Positions 23,808 through 33,884 of a stretch of 64,000 nt of DNA are shown piece after piece (within the stretch, counting starts at the first letter, position 1; every line of letters starts with the position of its first letter). Location of the stretch: contig NZ_OY726398.1 of the NCBI RefSeq assembly GCF_963378105.1, positions 1,612,001-1,676,000 on the forward strand, in the 5' to 3' direction. The DNA comes from Mycolicibacter sp. MU0102 (lineage in GTDB: Bacteria > Actinomycetota > Actinomycetes > Mycobacteriales > Mycobacteriaceae). The notes below the pieces were generated by a model that did not search any database, had not been told where the DNA came from, and saw only the letters and a program-made list of their open reading frames with translations. The translations under genes were made by a program, and so were the position numbers.

Positions 23808-26387
23808 ATGGCGCGCGGCTTGCAGGGTGCGATTCTGCGGGGCTTCGGTGCTCGAGACCACACCGTGACGGTGCTCGAGACCAGTTGGATCGCTCCACAT
23901 TGCATCCGAGTCTGGATGCAATCAGCCACACTGTTCACTGACGCGGCCGTCGAACCCAGTGCCTGGCTGCGGTTCTGGTTCCCGGACCCGGACGGATCGG
24001 ACACCGAATTCCAGCGCGCCTACACGATCGCCGAGGGCGACGCCGAGAGCGGACGCTTCGCGGTCGACATGGTGCTGCACGAACCGGCCGGGCCGGCCAC
24101 CCGCTGGGCCCGCACCGTGGAACCCGGAGCCACTATCTCGGCGATGTCACTGATGGGCTCGTCGCGCTTCGAGGTGCCCGACGCCGACGCGCAGCCCGCC
24201 GGCTACCTATTAATGGGGGACTCGGCGTCGATTCCGGGAATCAACGGAATCATCGGCACCGTCGCGCCCGACGTTCCGATCGAGCTCTACCTCGAACAGC
24301 ACGACGACGACGATCTGCTGATCCCGCTGCGTGAGCACCCCCGCCTGCGGGTGCACTGGGTGCCCCGCAGCGACGCGGGCTCGCTGGCCGCGGCGATCGA
24401 GGCCCGGGACTGGTCGGATTGGTATGCCTGGGCCACCCCGGAAGCCGCGACGCTCAAGGCGCTGCGGACCCGGCTGCGCGACGAGTTCGGTTTTCCCAAA
24501 TCCGAGATTCACGCGCAGGCCTACTGGACCGCCGGACGTGCCATGGGTACCCAGCGTGAGCCGGAGCCTGCGCCGTTGACTGTGCCGGCCCCCGACACAA
24601 GTGCCAGTGCAGAGCCTGGCGAGCCCAGCGTCAACGCGAAGGGGGCGTGGCGTGCGCAGGCCGCGGGCCGGCTGCTCGGTCCGCTGCGGGTGCCGCTGAT
24701 CATCTCCGGTGTCCTGCAGGCCCTGATCACGCTGCTGCAGTTGGCCCCGTTCGTGCTGCTGGTGGAGCTGGCCCGGCTGTTGGTCACCGGCGCCGACGAG
24801 TCACGGCTCTGGACGGTCGGAATCGCCGCGCTCTCCTTGCTGGGCTTGGGCACCTTGCTGGGGGCGGGGCTGACGTTGTGGCTGCACGTCATCGACGCCC
24901 GCTTCGCCAGCGCGCTGCGTACTCGGCTGCTGAGCAAGCTGTCGCGGCTGCCGCTGGGCTGGTTCACCGCCCGCGGATCCGGCTCGATCAAGCAACTGGT
25001 CGCCGACGACACCTTGTCGCTGCACTATCTGGTCACCCACGCCATCCCCGACGCTGTCGCCGCCGTCGTGGCACCGGTCGCGGTGCTGGTCTACCTGTTC
25101 GTGGTGGACTGGCGGGTGGCACTGGTGCTGTTCGTGCCGGTGCTGGTCTACATGGTGCTGATGTCGGTGATGATGACCCAGTCGGGCCCCAAGATCAGTC
25201 AGGCGCAACGCTGGGCCGAGCGGATGAACGGCGAAGCCGGCACCTATTTGGAGGGTCAGCCGGTGATCCGGGTGTTCGGCGGGGCCGCCGCCTCCACCTT
25301 CCGCCGCCGCCTCGACGAGTACATCAATTTTCTCGTGGACTGGCAGCGGCCCTTCATCGGCAAGAAGACGCTGATGGATCTGGTCACCCGCCCGTCGACC
25401 TTCCTGTGGCTGATCATGCTGACCGGCACCCCGCTGGTCATTTCCGGCCGAATGAACCCGGTGAACCTGCTGCCGTTCGTGTTGCTGGGCACCACCTTCG
25501 GTGCCCGCCTGCTGGGCATCGGCCTGGGGGTCGGCGGTATTCGCGGCGGCATGCTGGCGGCCCGGCGGCTACAGATCGCGCTGGACGAATCCGAACTCGC
25601 CGTCGAGCAGCATGATTCAGCATCGGCAGAGGAGCCCGGGACGGTGCGCTTTGAGGCAGTCACCTTCGGCTATCGCCCGGGTGTCCCGGTGATCCGCGAC
25701 GTGTCGCTGACGCTGCGGCCGGGCACGGTGACCGCACTGGTCGGCCCGTCAGGATCGGGCAAGTCGACCCTGGCCGCGCTGCTGGCACGGTTCCACGACA
25801 TCGAGTCCGGATCGATATCGATTGACGGACAAGACATCCGGTCGCTGACCGCCGATGAGCTGTATCGGCGGGTGGGATTCGTCCTGCAGGAAACCCAGCT
25901 GGTGCACGCCAGCGTGCGCGACAACATCGCGCTGGCAGTGCCGGATGCCAGCGACGAGCAGGTGCAGGCCGCCGCCCGTGAAGCCCAGATCCATGACCGG
26001 ATCCTGCGGCTGCCCGACGGCTACGACACCGTGCTCGGTGCCGCCGCGGCGCTTTCGGGCGGGGAGCGGCAGCGGCTGACCATCGCCCGCGCCATCCTCG
26101 CCGACACACCCGTGCTCATCCTGGACGAGGCCACCGCGTTCGCCGATCCCGAATCGGAATACCTGGTGCAGCAAGCGCTGAACCGGTTGACCCGGGATCG
26201 CACCGTGCTGGTGATCGCCCACCGGCTGCACACGATCACCGGCGCCGATCAGATCGTCGTGCTCGACCACGGCAGCATCGTCGAACAAGGTAGCCACGAT
26301 CAGTTGCTGGCCGCGCAGGGCCGCTACCTGCAGTTGTGGGAGACCGGCCGCGCCGCGGTCACCGTCGGTGCGGAGGCGAGCCGATGA
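23808..26387 (+). CDS. irtA: Mycobactin importer IrtA: siderophore-interacting FAD domain fused to ABC exporter-type half-transporter
   Basis: 859 residues, the length of M. tuberculosis IrtA. Residues about 1-265 are an FAD-binding siderophore-interaction domain that reduces ferric (carboxy)mycobactin; RFWFPDPDGSDTEFQRAYTIAE is the flavin region. About 280-570 is a six-helix membrane domain, and about 605-855 the ATPase: GPSGSGKST near 645, LSGGERQR near 750, VLILDEATAFADP near 770. ATG 23808 is preferred over an adjacent GTG because AAAGGA sits 5 bases upstream. It forms an inner-membrane heterodimer with IrtB and overlaps it by 4 bases. IdeR box upstream. Confidence 0.96.
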   Translation: MARGLQGAILRGFGARDHTVTVLETSWIAPHCIRVWMQSATLFTDAAVEPSAWLRFWFPDPDGSDTEFQRAYTIAEGDAESGRFAVDMVLHEPAGPATRWARTVEPGATISAMSLMGSSRFEVPDADAQPAGYLLMGDSASIPGINGIIGTVAPDVPIELYLEQHDDDDLLIPLREHPRLRVHWVPRSDAGSLAAAIEARDWSDWYAWATPEAATLKALRTRLRDEFGFPKSEIHAQAYWTAGRAMGTQREPEPAPLTVPAPDTSASAEPGEPSVNAKGAWRAQAAGRLLGPLRVPLIISGVLQALITLLQLAPFVLLVELARLLVTGADESRLWTVGIAALSLLGLGTLLGAGLTLWLHVIDARFASALRTRLLSKLSRLPLGWFTARGSGSIKQLVADDTLSLHYLVTHAIPDAVAAVVAPVAVLVYLFVVDWRVALVLFVPVLVYMVLMSVMMTQSGPKISQAQRWAERMNGEAGTYLEGQPVIRVFGGAAASTFRRRLDEYINFLVDWQRPFIGKKTLMDLVTRPSTFLWLIMLTGTPLVISGRMNPVNLLPFVLLGTTFGARLLGIGLGVGGIRGGMLAARRLQIALDESELAVEQHDSASAEEPGTVRFEAVTFGYRPGVPVIRDVSLTLRPGTVTALVGPSGSGKSTLAALLARFHDIESGSISIDGQDIRSLTADELYRRVGFVLQETQLVHASVRDNIALAVPDASDEQVQAAAREAQIHDRILRLPDGYDTVLGAAAALSGGERQRLTIARAILADTPVLILDEATAFADPESEYLVQQALNRLTRDRTVLVIAHRLHTITGADQIVVLDHGSIVEQGSHDQLLAAQGRYLQLWETGRAAVTVGAEASR

Positions 26388-28123
26388 TCCGCACCCTGAT
26401 CCAGCTGATCCCGCATGACCGTCGCGGCCGGATGTTCGGCTACGCCGCGCTGACGCTGCTGTCGGTGGCGGTGCGGGCGGCGGGCACCGTGCTGCTGGTT
26501 CCGCTGGTGAGCGCGCTGTTCTCCGAGAACCCGCGTCAGGCGGTGGCCTGGCTGGGTTGGCTGACGGTAGCGACCGTCGCGGGTTGGCTGATCGACTTCG
26601 CATGCGCCCGAATCGGATTCGACTTGGGCTTCGCCGTCCTCGACCACACCCAACACGACGTGGCCGACCGGCTGCCCGGCGTCCGGCTGGGCTGGCTCAC
26701 CGCGGAGAACACCGCCGACGCGCGACAGGCGATCGCTGCCACCGGCCCCGAACTGGTAAGCCTGGTGGTCAACCTGCTGACCCCACTGATCAGCGCGATC
26801 CTGCTGCCGCCGGCGATCGCACTGGCCCTGCTCGGGGTGTCCTGGCAGCTGGGCGTCGCCGCCCTGGGCGGGGTACCGCTGCTGCTGGGGGCGCTGTGGG
26901 CATCCAACCGGCTCAGCGCCCGCGCGGACGCCGCGGCCGGCGACGCCAACACCGCTCTGACGGAACGAATCATCGAGTTCGCCCGCACCCAGCAGGCGCT
27001 GCGCGCGGCGCGGCGCGTGGAACCCGAACGCAGCACCGTCGGGCAGGCGCTGAGCGCCCAGCACGGCGCGGCGATGCGGCTGTTGCTCATGCAGATTCCG
27101 GGGCAACTGCTGTTCAGCCTGGCCAGCCAGGGCGCGCTGATCCTGCTGGCCGGCAGCACCACCGCGCTGACCGTGACCGGCACGCTCAGCGTTCCCGAGG
27201 CCATCGCGTTGATCGTGGTGGCGGCGCGCTACCTGGAACCGTTCACCGTCATCAGCGAGCTGGCGCCGGCACTGGAGTCGACGCGGGCCTCCCTCGAGCG
27301 GATTCGCGCGGTGCTCACCGCGCCCGAGGTGACGGTCGGCCCCGGCCGCGCCCCCGAGGACGCCGGCGCCACGCGCATCGAGTTCGACGACGTCACGTTC
27401 GGCTACGACTCGGCGGGCGCCCCGGTGCTCGACGGAGTCAGCTTTTCCCTGCAGGCCGGCACCACCACCGCCATCGTCGGACCGTCCGGTTCGGGCAAGA
27501 GCACCATCTTGTCCCTGATCGCCGGACTGCACGAGCCCACCGGTGGGCGGGTGTTGCTTGACGGGGTGGACGCCACCGAGCTGGACGCCACGTCACGGCG
27601 GGCCGCCACCAGCGTGGTGTTCCAGCATCCGTACCTACTCGACGGCACGATCCGCGACAACATCCTGGTCGGAAACCCCGACGCCGATCAGGAAACCTTC
27701 CAGCGGGCCACCGAACTGGCTCGTGTCGACGAGCTGGTCGCCCGACTGCCCGACGGCACCGACACCAGGGTGGGAGAAGCCGGCGCGGCACTGTCCGGCG
27801 GTGAGCGCCAACGGGTCAGCATCGCCCGGGCGCTGCTCAAACCCGCACCGGTGCTGCTGGTCGACGAGGCGACCAGCGCGCTGGACACCGAGAATGAGGC
27901 CGCGATCGTCGCCGCGCTGAGTTCCGAACTGCGCCCGCGCACCAGGGTGATCGTCGCGCACCGGCTGGCCAGCATCTCCCAGGCCGACCGAGTGCTGTTC
28001 ATCGACGACGGCCGGGTCATCGAGGACGGGACGATCGACGAATTGCGGGCGGCCGGTGGACGTTTCGACGAGTTCTGGCGACAGCAAAACGATGCCGCCG
28101 GATGGCAGATCCACGCCGGCTAG
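26384..28123 (+). CDS. irtB: Mycobactin importer IrtB: ABC half-transporter
   Basis: 579 residues, the length of M. tuberculosis IrtB; the partner of IrtA, without the N-terminal flavin domain. Six membrane helices up to about residue 310, then ATPase motifs GPSGSGKST (about 366), LSGGERQR (about 470) and VLLVDEATSALD (about 490), followed by the VIVAHRLASI switch region. ATG overlaps the irtA stop by 4 bases. Exporter-type fold used for import of iron-loaded siderophore. Confidence 0.96.
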   Translation: MIRTLIQLIPHDRRGRMFGYAALTLLSVAVRAAGTVLLVPLVSALFSENPRQAVAWLGWLTVATVAGWLIDFACARIGFDLGFAVLDHTQHDVADRLPGVRLGWLTAENTADARQAIAATGPELVSLVVNLLTPLISAILLPPAIALALLGVSWQLGVAALGGVPLLLGALWASNRLSARADAAAGDANTALTERIIEFARTQQALRAARRVEPERSTVGQALSAQHGAAMRLLLMQIPGQLLFSLASQGALILLAGSTTALTVTGTLSVPEAIALIVVAARYLEPFTVISELAPALESTRASLERIRAVLTAPEVTVGPGRAPEDAGATRIEFDDVTFGYDSAGAPVLDGVSFSLQAGTTTAIVGPSGSGKSTILSLIAGLHEPTGGRVLLDGVDATELDATSRRAATSVVFQHPYLLDGTIRDNILVGNPDADQETFQRATELARVDELVARLPDGTDTRVGEAGAALSGGERQRVSIARALLKPAPVLLVDEATSALDTENEAAIVAALSSELRPRTRVIVAHRLASISQADRVLFIDDGRVIEDGTIDELRAAGGRFDEFWRQQNDAAGWQIHAG

Positions 28124-28157
28124 CGACTCGCGATCGATTTAGTGCGATCATCAGAGC

Positions 28158-28787
28158 GTGAACGCCGACGACGATCCCGAGGCCCGGATACGGGAATTGG
28201 AGCGTCCGCTGTCGGACTTCGCCCGACCCGTGGAACTGACCGCCTCGTCGGGTTCCGTCGACGGGCAGGCGCCGTCGCGGTCAGGAAGCGGCCGCGGTCT
28301 CGCCATCGTCGTCAGTGTGATCGCTGCGGCAGTGGTGATCGCCGGCGCAGTCGCAGTGTTCCTGGCCTCCCCTGACTTGAGCAGCCCCGAGCCCGGGCGG
28401 CCCACCATGCCCAGGGGTTTGACCCCGATACCGCTGCCCTCCGAGGCGGCGCCCGCCAACGCCCCTGCTCCCGTTCCGGCGCCGCCGGTCGCAGCGTCGC
28501 CTGCTAACCCGGTGCCGGACAGCAGTGTCACCCTCACCATCGCCGGAGCCGGGGAGAACAAGACCCTGGCCTGCGACGGCCGCTACGTGTCGGTGAGCGG
28601 GGTCAGCAACACGGTGGAACTCACCGGCCAGTGCGCCGGACTGACGGTGTCGGGCATCGGCAATGTCATCACCGTCGACTCGACGCCCAAGGTCACGGCA
28701 TCCGGTCTCAACAACCGGGTCACCTATCACTCCGGGGACCCGGACGTGAGTACCTCGGGGTTCGACAACGTCGTCGAGCGCGGCTAG
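28158..28787 (+). CDS. DUF3060-like membrane-anchored protein
   Basis: 209 residues. Acidic N-terminal 45 residues, one membrane helix (about 49-69, LAIVVSVIAAAVVIAGAVAVFLA), a Pro/Ala-rich linker, then a beta-rich domain with repeats of the form V-x-V-S-G-x-x-N-x-V (GRYVSVSGVSNTVELTG, LTVSGIGNVITVDS, VTASGLNNRVTYHSG, VSTSGFDNVVERG), typical of the DUF3060 family. Exposed outside the membrane; function unknown. GTG start 35 bases after irtB and in the same direction, so it may be cotranscribed. Convergent with mbtA. Confidence 0.75.
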   Translation: MNADDDPEARIRELERPLSDFARPVELTASSGSVDGQAPSRSGSGRGLAIVVSVIAAAVVIAGAVAVFLASPDLSSPEPGRPTMPRGLTPIPLPSEAAPANAPAPVPAPPVAASPANPVPDSSVTLTIAGAGENKTLACDGRYVSVSGVSNTVELTGQCAGLTVSGIGNVITVDSTPKVTASGLNNRVTYHSGDPDVSTSGFDNVVERG

Positions 28788-28802
28788 GTCGGCGAATTCG
28801 GT

Positions 28803-30341
28803 TCAGCCGAGCTGGCGGACCAACGCCTTCTTGTCGATCTTGCCGACCGCTGTGAAAGGCAGCGTCGGCAGCGCCGCCAGCTGATCGATGCGGACATGGG
28901 TGGCCACGCCGCACTTGTCGAGGTGGCGGTTCAGCTCTGCCAACGTCAGCGGTGTGCCGTTGAACACGACTGCGGCGCAAACTTTTTCGCCCAAGTACTG
29001 ATCCGACAGGCCCACCGCGGCAGCCGATCGGACCGCTGGATGGAGCAGCAGGTGCGCCTCCAGTTCGTCGGCGGCGATGTTCTCGCCACTGCGGACGATC
29101 ACGTCCTTGATCCGCCCGGTCACCTCCAGGTAGCCATCTGCCAGGCGGCGGACCCGGTCGCCGCTGCGGTAGAAGCCGTCCGGGCTGAAGGATCGCTCGT
29201 TGGCCTCGGCTGCGTTGTAGTAGCCGTTGATCGTGTAGGGCCCGCGCACCATCAGCTCACCCTCGGATGCTTCGGCGCCGTCCTCGTCGACCACCCGCAA
29301 CTCGTCGTCGGCGCACAACGGCCGACCTTGGGTGGTGTCGAGCAACTCCGCGGCGTCGCCGGGCCGGGTGTAGCAGAGCAAGCCCTCGGCCATGCCGAAC
29401 ACCTGCTGCAGGCCCGGCGTCAGCGCCTCCCGAACCCGGCGGGCGTCGCCCGCGGCCAGCTTGGCGCCGCCGACCTGCAGCAACCGCAGCGTGGTCGGCT
29501 TCTGCGGCTCCCAGTCGCAGGCGTGGGCCCACAGCGTGGCCAGCGCCGGCACCAGCGCGGTGACCGTCACCCGGTGGCGGGCGATGGTGGCGAATGCTGC
29601 CTCCGGGCTGGGGTCGGCGCCGAACACGGTGGCCGCGCCCACCGACATGGCGCCCAGCAAGCCCGGGCAGGCCAGCGGAAAATTGTGGGCGGCCGGCAAC
29701 GCCGCGAGGTAGACGTCGTCGGAGGTCAGCTCGCATAGCTGGGCGCTGGCGGTGGCGTTGTAGATGTAGTCGTTGTGGGTGCGGGGGATCAGTTTGGGCA
29801 TGCCGGTGGTCCCGCCGGAGACCAGCAGTAGTGCTGGCGCGGCCGGATCGGGGATGAATCGCGGCGCGGGGTGGCCCTCGGGCGCATCTTCGATGACGAG
29901 CCGCCGCAGCCCCAGTTCGGCGGCCATCGCCGGGTAGTCGAATCCCGCAGTGGCGTCAGGGATCACGATCCCGACGGCCTCGCTGACCGCGGCCAGATGC
30001 CCGATCTCGGCAGCACGGTGCCCGGGCAGGCACAGTACCGGAATGGCGCCCACCCGCAGCAGCCCGAACAGCGTGACCGCGAACGCGCAACTGTTGGGCA
30101 ACTGCAGCAACACCCGGTCACCGGCGCCGACACCCAGCCGGTGCAGGCCCGCCGCCGCGCGATCGGCGGCCGCATCCAACTGCGCATACGACAGCGTCGC
30201 GCCTGGATCGATCACCGCCGGACGCTCGGGCCAGCGTGCCGCGGCGTCGTCGAGCAGCGATGCCAACGGCCGCCCGCTCCAGTAACCGGCCGCGCGGTAG
30301 GCGGCGGCCCGATCGTCGGGAAACGGTACGAACCCGTGCAT
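28803..30341 (-). CDS. mbtA: Salicyl-AMP ligase / salicyl-ArCP synthetase MbtA
   Basis: 512 residues. Adenylates salicylate and loads it on the aryl carrier domain of MbtB. Motifs: LLLVSGGTTGMPKLIPRTHNDY, the aryl-acid-pocket Asn in PAAHNFPLACPG (replaces the Asp used for amino acids), FYRSGDRVRR, VIVRSGENIAADELE and C-terminal AVGKIDKKAL with the catalytic Lys. GGGAG lies 5 bases before the ATG. Homologues (for example EntE, DhbE) are about 535-540, so this start gives a slightly short but complete enzyme. Divergent from mbtB across an IdeR box, as in M. tuberculosis. Confidence 0.95.
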   Translation of the reverse strand: MHGFVPFPDDRAAAYRAAGYWSGRPLASLLDDAAARWPERPAVIDPGATLSYAQLDAAADRAAAGLHRLGVGAGDRVLLQLPNSCAFAVTLFGLLRVGAIPVLCLPGHRAAEIGHLAAVSEAVGIVIPDATAGFDYPAMAAELGLRRLVIEDAPEGHPAPRFIPDPAAPALLLVSGGTTGMPKLIPRTHNDYIYNATASAQLCELTSDDVYLAALPAAHNFPLACPGLLGAMSVGAATVFGADPSPEAAFATIARHRVTVTALVPALATLWAHACDWEPQKPTTLRLLQVGGAKLAAGDARRVREALTPGLQQVFGMAEGLLCYTRPGDAAELLDTTQGRPLCADDELRVVDEDGAEASEGELMVRGPYTINGYYNAAEANERSFSPDGFYRSGDRVRRLADGYLEVTGRIKDVIVRSGENIAADELEAHLLLHPAVRSAAAVGLSDQYLGEKVCAAVVFNGTPLTLAELNRHLDKCGVATHVRIDQLAALPTLPFTAVGKIDKKALVRQLG

Positions 30342-30394
30342 GTGTACTCCCTGGCTTACCGACGACCGAACCTAGATAGAGTAGCTTCGAGAAA

Positions 30395-30413
30395 TTAGGG
30401 CAGCCTAACGAAG
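30395..30413. promoter_or_regulatory. IdeR box between mbtA and mbtB
   Basis: TTAGGGCAGCCTAACGAAG fits the degenerate IdeR consensus at 14 of 19 positions, with a perfect left half. It sits in the 86-base divergent region and probably controls both the mbtA and the mbtB transcripts. Confidence 0.65.
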
Positions 30414-30427
30414 GGTGGAGTGGCGCT

Positions 30428-33400
30428 GTGGGGCCGGACGAGATACGCGCGCAGGTCGCTGACCTGCTCGGCGCCGACGCCAGCGCCGTCGATCCCGAGG
30501 CCGACCTGGTCGGACAGGGTCTGGACTCGATCCGGATGATGAGCCTGGCCGGCCGCTGGCGCAAACAGGGCATCGACGTCGACTTCGCCGCGCTGGCCGC
30601 CGACCCGCGCATCGCCGCCTGGCAGGACCTGCTGGGCGACCGGGGCGAACCGGCACCGGTCACCGCGACGACGGACGAGCCGCGCGATGCCGACGCACCG
30701 TTTCCGCTGGCCCCCATGCAGCACGCCATGTGGGTGGGACGCGACGACGACGTCGCGCTCGGCGGGGTGGCCGGGCACCTGTATGTGGAGTTTGATGGGC
30801 GCGCTATCGACCCGGACCGGCTGGCCGCCGCCGCGGCCGCGCTGGCCGCCCGCCACCCGATGCTGCGGGTGCAATTCTCACCCGACGGAACCCAGCACAT
30901 CCGGCCCGATGCCGCACTGCCCGTCGCGGTGCAGGACCTACGTGGCCTGGACGCCACCGAGGTGGCCCAGCACCTGGACGCCACCCGGGTGGCGAAATCG
31001 CATCAGCAACTCGACGACGCGGTCTTCGAACTCACCGTGTCATTACTGCCGGATGGAACCGCGCGACTGCACGTCGACCTGGACATGCAGGCCGCCGACG
31101 CCATGAGCTACCGCACCCTGATGGCGGATCTGGCCGCGGCGTACCGGGGGGAGACGCTGCCGGAGCTGGGCTACACCTACCGGCAGTACCGCCACGTCAC
31201 CGCCGACCGCGAACCCGACGAGAACCATCGCCAGTGGTGGGCGCAGCACATCCCCGACCTGCCCGATCCGCCCAAGCTGCCGCCGCCCGCCGGCGCCCCC
31301 ACCGACCCGCGCCGCAGCACCCGGCGGTGGCACTGGCTTGACCCGGACACCCGCGACGCACTGTTCGGTCAGGCCCGCGCCCACGGGGTCACGCCGGCCA
31401 TGACCCTGGCCGCCTCGTTCTCGCACACGCTGGCCAGTTGGTCGGACGCCCCGCGCTTCCTGCTCAATGTGCCACTGTTCGGCCGCGAACCGTTGCACGA
31501 CGACGTCGACCGGCTGGTCGGCGATTTCACCTCGTCACTGCTGCTGGATGTGGATCTGAGCCAGGCCAGCACCGGCGCGCAGCGCGCGCACGCGGTGCAG
31601 GACGCGATGCGCACCGCCGCCGCACACGCCGACTATCCCGGCCTGGCCGTGCTGCGCGACTTGAGCCGCCACCGCGGCACGCAGGTGCTGGCGCCGGTGG
31701 TGTTCACCAGCGCGCTGGGACTCGGGGAGCTGTTCGCCGACGAGGTCACCGCCGCATTCGGTACCCCGGCCTGGATCATCTCCCAGGGCCCGCAGGTGCT
31801 GCTGGACGCACAGGTCACCGAGTTCGACGGCGGCATCCTGGTGAACTGGGATGTGCGCGAGGACATGTTCGCGCCGGGCGTGATCGACGCCATGTTCGCC
31901 CACCACATCGCCGACCTGACCCGGCTGGCCGGCAGCGACGGTTGGGCGCAAGCCGCGCCGGCAGCGTTGCCCGCCGATCAGGCCCAGGTGCGTGCGTCGG
32001 TGAACGCGGGCAGCGCCGAACCCAGTGGGGAAGCCCTGCAGGACGGGTTCTTTCGCCAGGCCGACCGCGATCCCGAGGCGGTCGCGTTGCTACACGGGTC
32101 GGGGGAGTTGAGCTACGGCGAGCTACGCGATCAGGCGTTGGCGGTGGCCGCCGCAATGCAGGAGCGCGGCGTGCGACCCGGTGACACGGTGGCGCTGCTG
32201 GGCCCCAAGGGCGCCGAGCAGATTCCGGCGCTGCTGGGCATCCTGGCCGCCGGGGCGGTCTATCTGCCGATCGCGGCCGATCAGCCGCCCGAGCGCAGAG
32301 AGCGGATCCTGGCCCTGGGCGGTGCCGGGCTGGCCCTGGTGACCGGGGACGCGTTGCCCGCCTTGGAGATTCCGACACTGGCGGTCTCCGATGCCGTGCA
32401 GCACTCCGGTGCGGTGCAGCCGGTTCACACCGCTCCGTCGGAGTTGGCCTATGTGGTGTTCACCTCCGGCTCCACCGGCGAGCCCAAGGGCGTCGAAGTC
32501 ACCCACGACGCCGCCATGAACACCATCGAAACCCTCAGCGCTCGTTTCGGATTCGCTCCCAGCGACCGCAGCCTGGCGCTGCTGACGTTGGACGCCGACA
32601 TGTCGGTGCTCGACGTCTTCGCCATGCTGCGCGCCGGTGGGGCGATCGTGATGGTCGATGAAGCCGACCGGCGCAGCCCCGAAGTGTGGGCGCAGCTGGT
32701 GGCGCGGCACCGGGTCAGTGTGCTCAACCTGATGCCGGGGGCGCTGGAGATGTTGGCCGCCACCGGCGGCGAACTGTCTTCGGTGCGTGCGGTGTTGACC
32801 GGCGGCGACTGGGTGCGCCCCGAACTGGCGCGACGGTTTGGCGCGGTGGCGCCCGGGGTGCGGTTCGCCGGACTCGGCGGGGCCACCGAAACCGCCATCC
32901 ATGCCACGCTGTGCGAGGTCGAGGGGGACCCGCCGGCGCACTGGGCCGCCGTGCCCTACGGCGCCCCGCTGCCCAACATCGCCTGCCGGGTCGTCGGCGC
33001 CGACGGAGCCGACCGCCCGGACTGGGTGGCCGGCGAACTGTGGGTCACCGGGCGCGGCATCGCCTCGGGTTATCGCGGGCGGCCCGACCTGACCGCCGAG
33101 AAGTTCGTCGAGTACGACGGCCGAACCTGGTATCGCACCGGCGATCTGGCCCGCTACCTGCCCGACGGCACCCTGGAATTCGTCGGGCGCGCCGATCACC
33201 GAGTCAAGATCAGCGGGTATCGCATCGAACTCGGTGAGGTCGAATCCGCACTGCGCCGCCTGCCCGGGGTTGCCGAGGCGGTGGTGGTGGCGCTGACCGA
33301 ACCCGGCGGGCGTGAGGTGTTGGCGGCTGCGGTGCGTACCGGCGATCCCGCGGTAAGCGTTGCCGGATTGCAGGCCGGGTTGGCCGAGTCACTGCCCGAG

Positions 33401-33844
33401 CACATGATTCCCCGTCAGCTGCAGGTGGTTTCGGCGATTCGCTACACCGTCTCGGGCAAGATCGATCGGCGGGCGGTCACGGCCGAGCTGGCCGCGGCGA
33501 TGGCCGCGGGCGACGGCTACCGCGAGCCGGCCGGTCCGCTGCAGCGCGCCCTGGCCGCGATCATCGCCGAGGTGCTCGGCGCCGCCCGGGTCGGAGCAGA
33601 CGACGACTTCTTCGCCCTGGGCGGGGATTCGGTGCTGGCCACCGCCGCCGTGTCACGCATCCGCACCTGGCTGGACGCCCCGGGCGCGGTGGTCGCCGAC
33701 ATCTTCGCCACCCGAACCGTCGCCGGACTGGCTGCTCGGCTTGCGGCGTCCGAAGCCGATCCGGGCCGGTTGGACGCGGTCGCGGAGGTGTACCTGGAAG
33801 TGGCGCAGCTCGATGCCGCAGAAGTTGCCGACGCGCTGCGATAA
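30428..33844 (+). CDS. mbtB: NRPS MbtB: aryl carrier - cyclisation - adenylation - PCP
   Basis: 1138 residues. ArCP Ser34 (GQGLDSIRM) receives salicylate from MbtA; the heterocyclisation domain (about 80-500) has the DxxxxDxxS motif as DMQAADAMS near 219; the A domain has TSGSTGEPKG near 679; the PCP has GGDSVLA near 1068. By alignment to GrsA I read the pocket as D-M-L-N-V-T-L-I-H-K, like Thr/Ser-type cyclisation-linked domains. It forms the hydroxyphenyl-oxazoline head of mycobactin. M. tuberculosis MbtB (1414) is longer by a C-terminal region that I recall as thioesterase-like; here a separate thioesterase gene, mbtT, follows. GTG start; GGTGGAG 8 bases upstream. Confidence 0.95.
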   Translation: MGPDEIRAQVADLLGADASAVDPEADLVGQGLDSIRMMSLAGRWRKQGIDVDFAALAADPRIAAWQDLLGDRGEPAPVTATTDEPRDADAPFPLAPMQHAMWVGRDDDVALGGVAGHLYVEFDGRAIDPDRLAAAAAALAARHPMLRVQFSPDGTQHIRPDAALPVAVQDLRGLDATEVAQHLDATRVAKSHQQLDDAVFELTVSLLPDGTARLHVDLDMQAADAMSYRTLMADLAAAYRGETLPELGYTYRQYRHVTADREPDENHRQWWAQHIPDLPDPPKLPPPAGAPTDPRRSTRRWHWLDPDTRDALFGQARAHGVTPAMTLAASFSHTLASWSDAPRFLLNVPLFGREPLHDDVDRLVGDFTSSLLLDVDLSQASTGAQRAHAVQDAMRTAAAHADYPGLAVLRDLSRHRGTQVLAPVVFTSALGLGELFADEVTAAFGTPAWIISQGPQVLLDAQVTEFDGGILVNWDVREDMFAPGVIDAMFAHHIADLTRLAGSDGWAQAAPAALPADQAQVRASVNAGSAEPSGEALQDGFFRQADRDPEAVALLHGSGELSYGELRDQALAVAAAMQERGVRPGDTVALLGPKGAEQIPALLGILAAGAVYLPIAADQPPERRERILALGGAGLALVTGDALPALEIPTLAVSDAVQHSGAVQPVHTAPSELAYVVFTSGSTGEPKGVEVTHDAAMNTIETLSARFGFAPSDRSLALLTLDADMSVLDVFAMLRAGGAIVMVDEADRRSPEVWAQLVARHRVSVLNLMPGALEMLAATGGELSSVRAVLTGGDWVRPELARRFGAVAPGVRFAGLGGATETAIHATLCEVEGDPPAHWAAVPYGAPLPNIACRVVGADGADRPDWVAGELWVTGRGIASGYRGRPDLTAEKFVEYDGRTWYRTGDLARYLPDGTLEFVGRADHRVKISGYRIELGEVESALRRLPGVAEAVVVALTEPGGREVLAAAVRTGDPAVSVAGLQAGLAESLPEHMIPRQLQVVSAIRYTVSGKIDRRAVTAELAAAMAAGDGYREPAGPLQRALAAIIAEVLGAARVGADDDFFALGGDSVLATAAVSRIRTWLDAPGAVVADIFATRTVAGLAARLAASEADPGRLDAVAEVYLEVAQLDAAEVADALR

Positions 33845-33884
33845 AGGCTGGTGGATCGCAGTCGCGGTGTGCCAGCATCGTGAG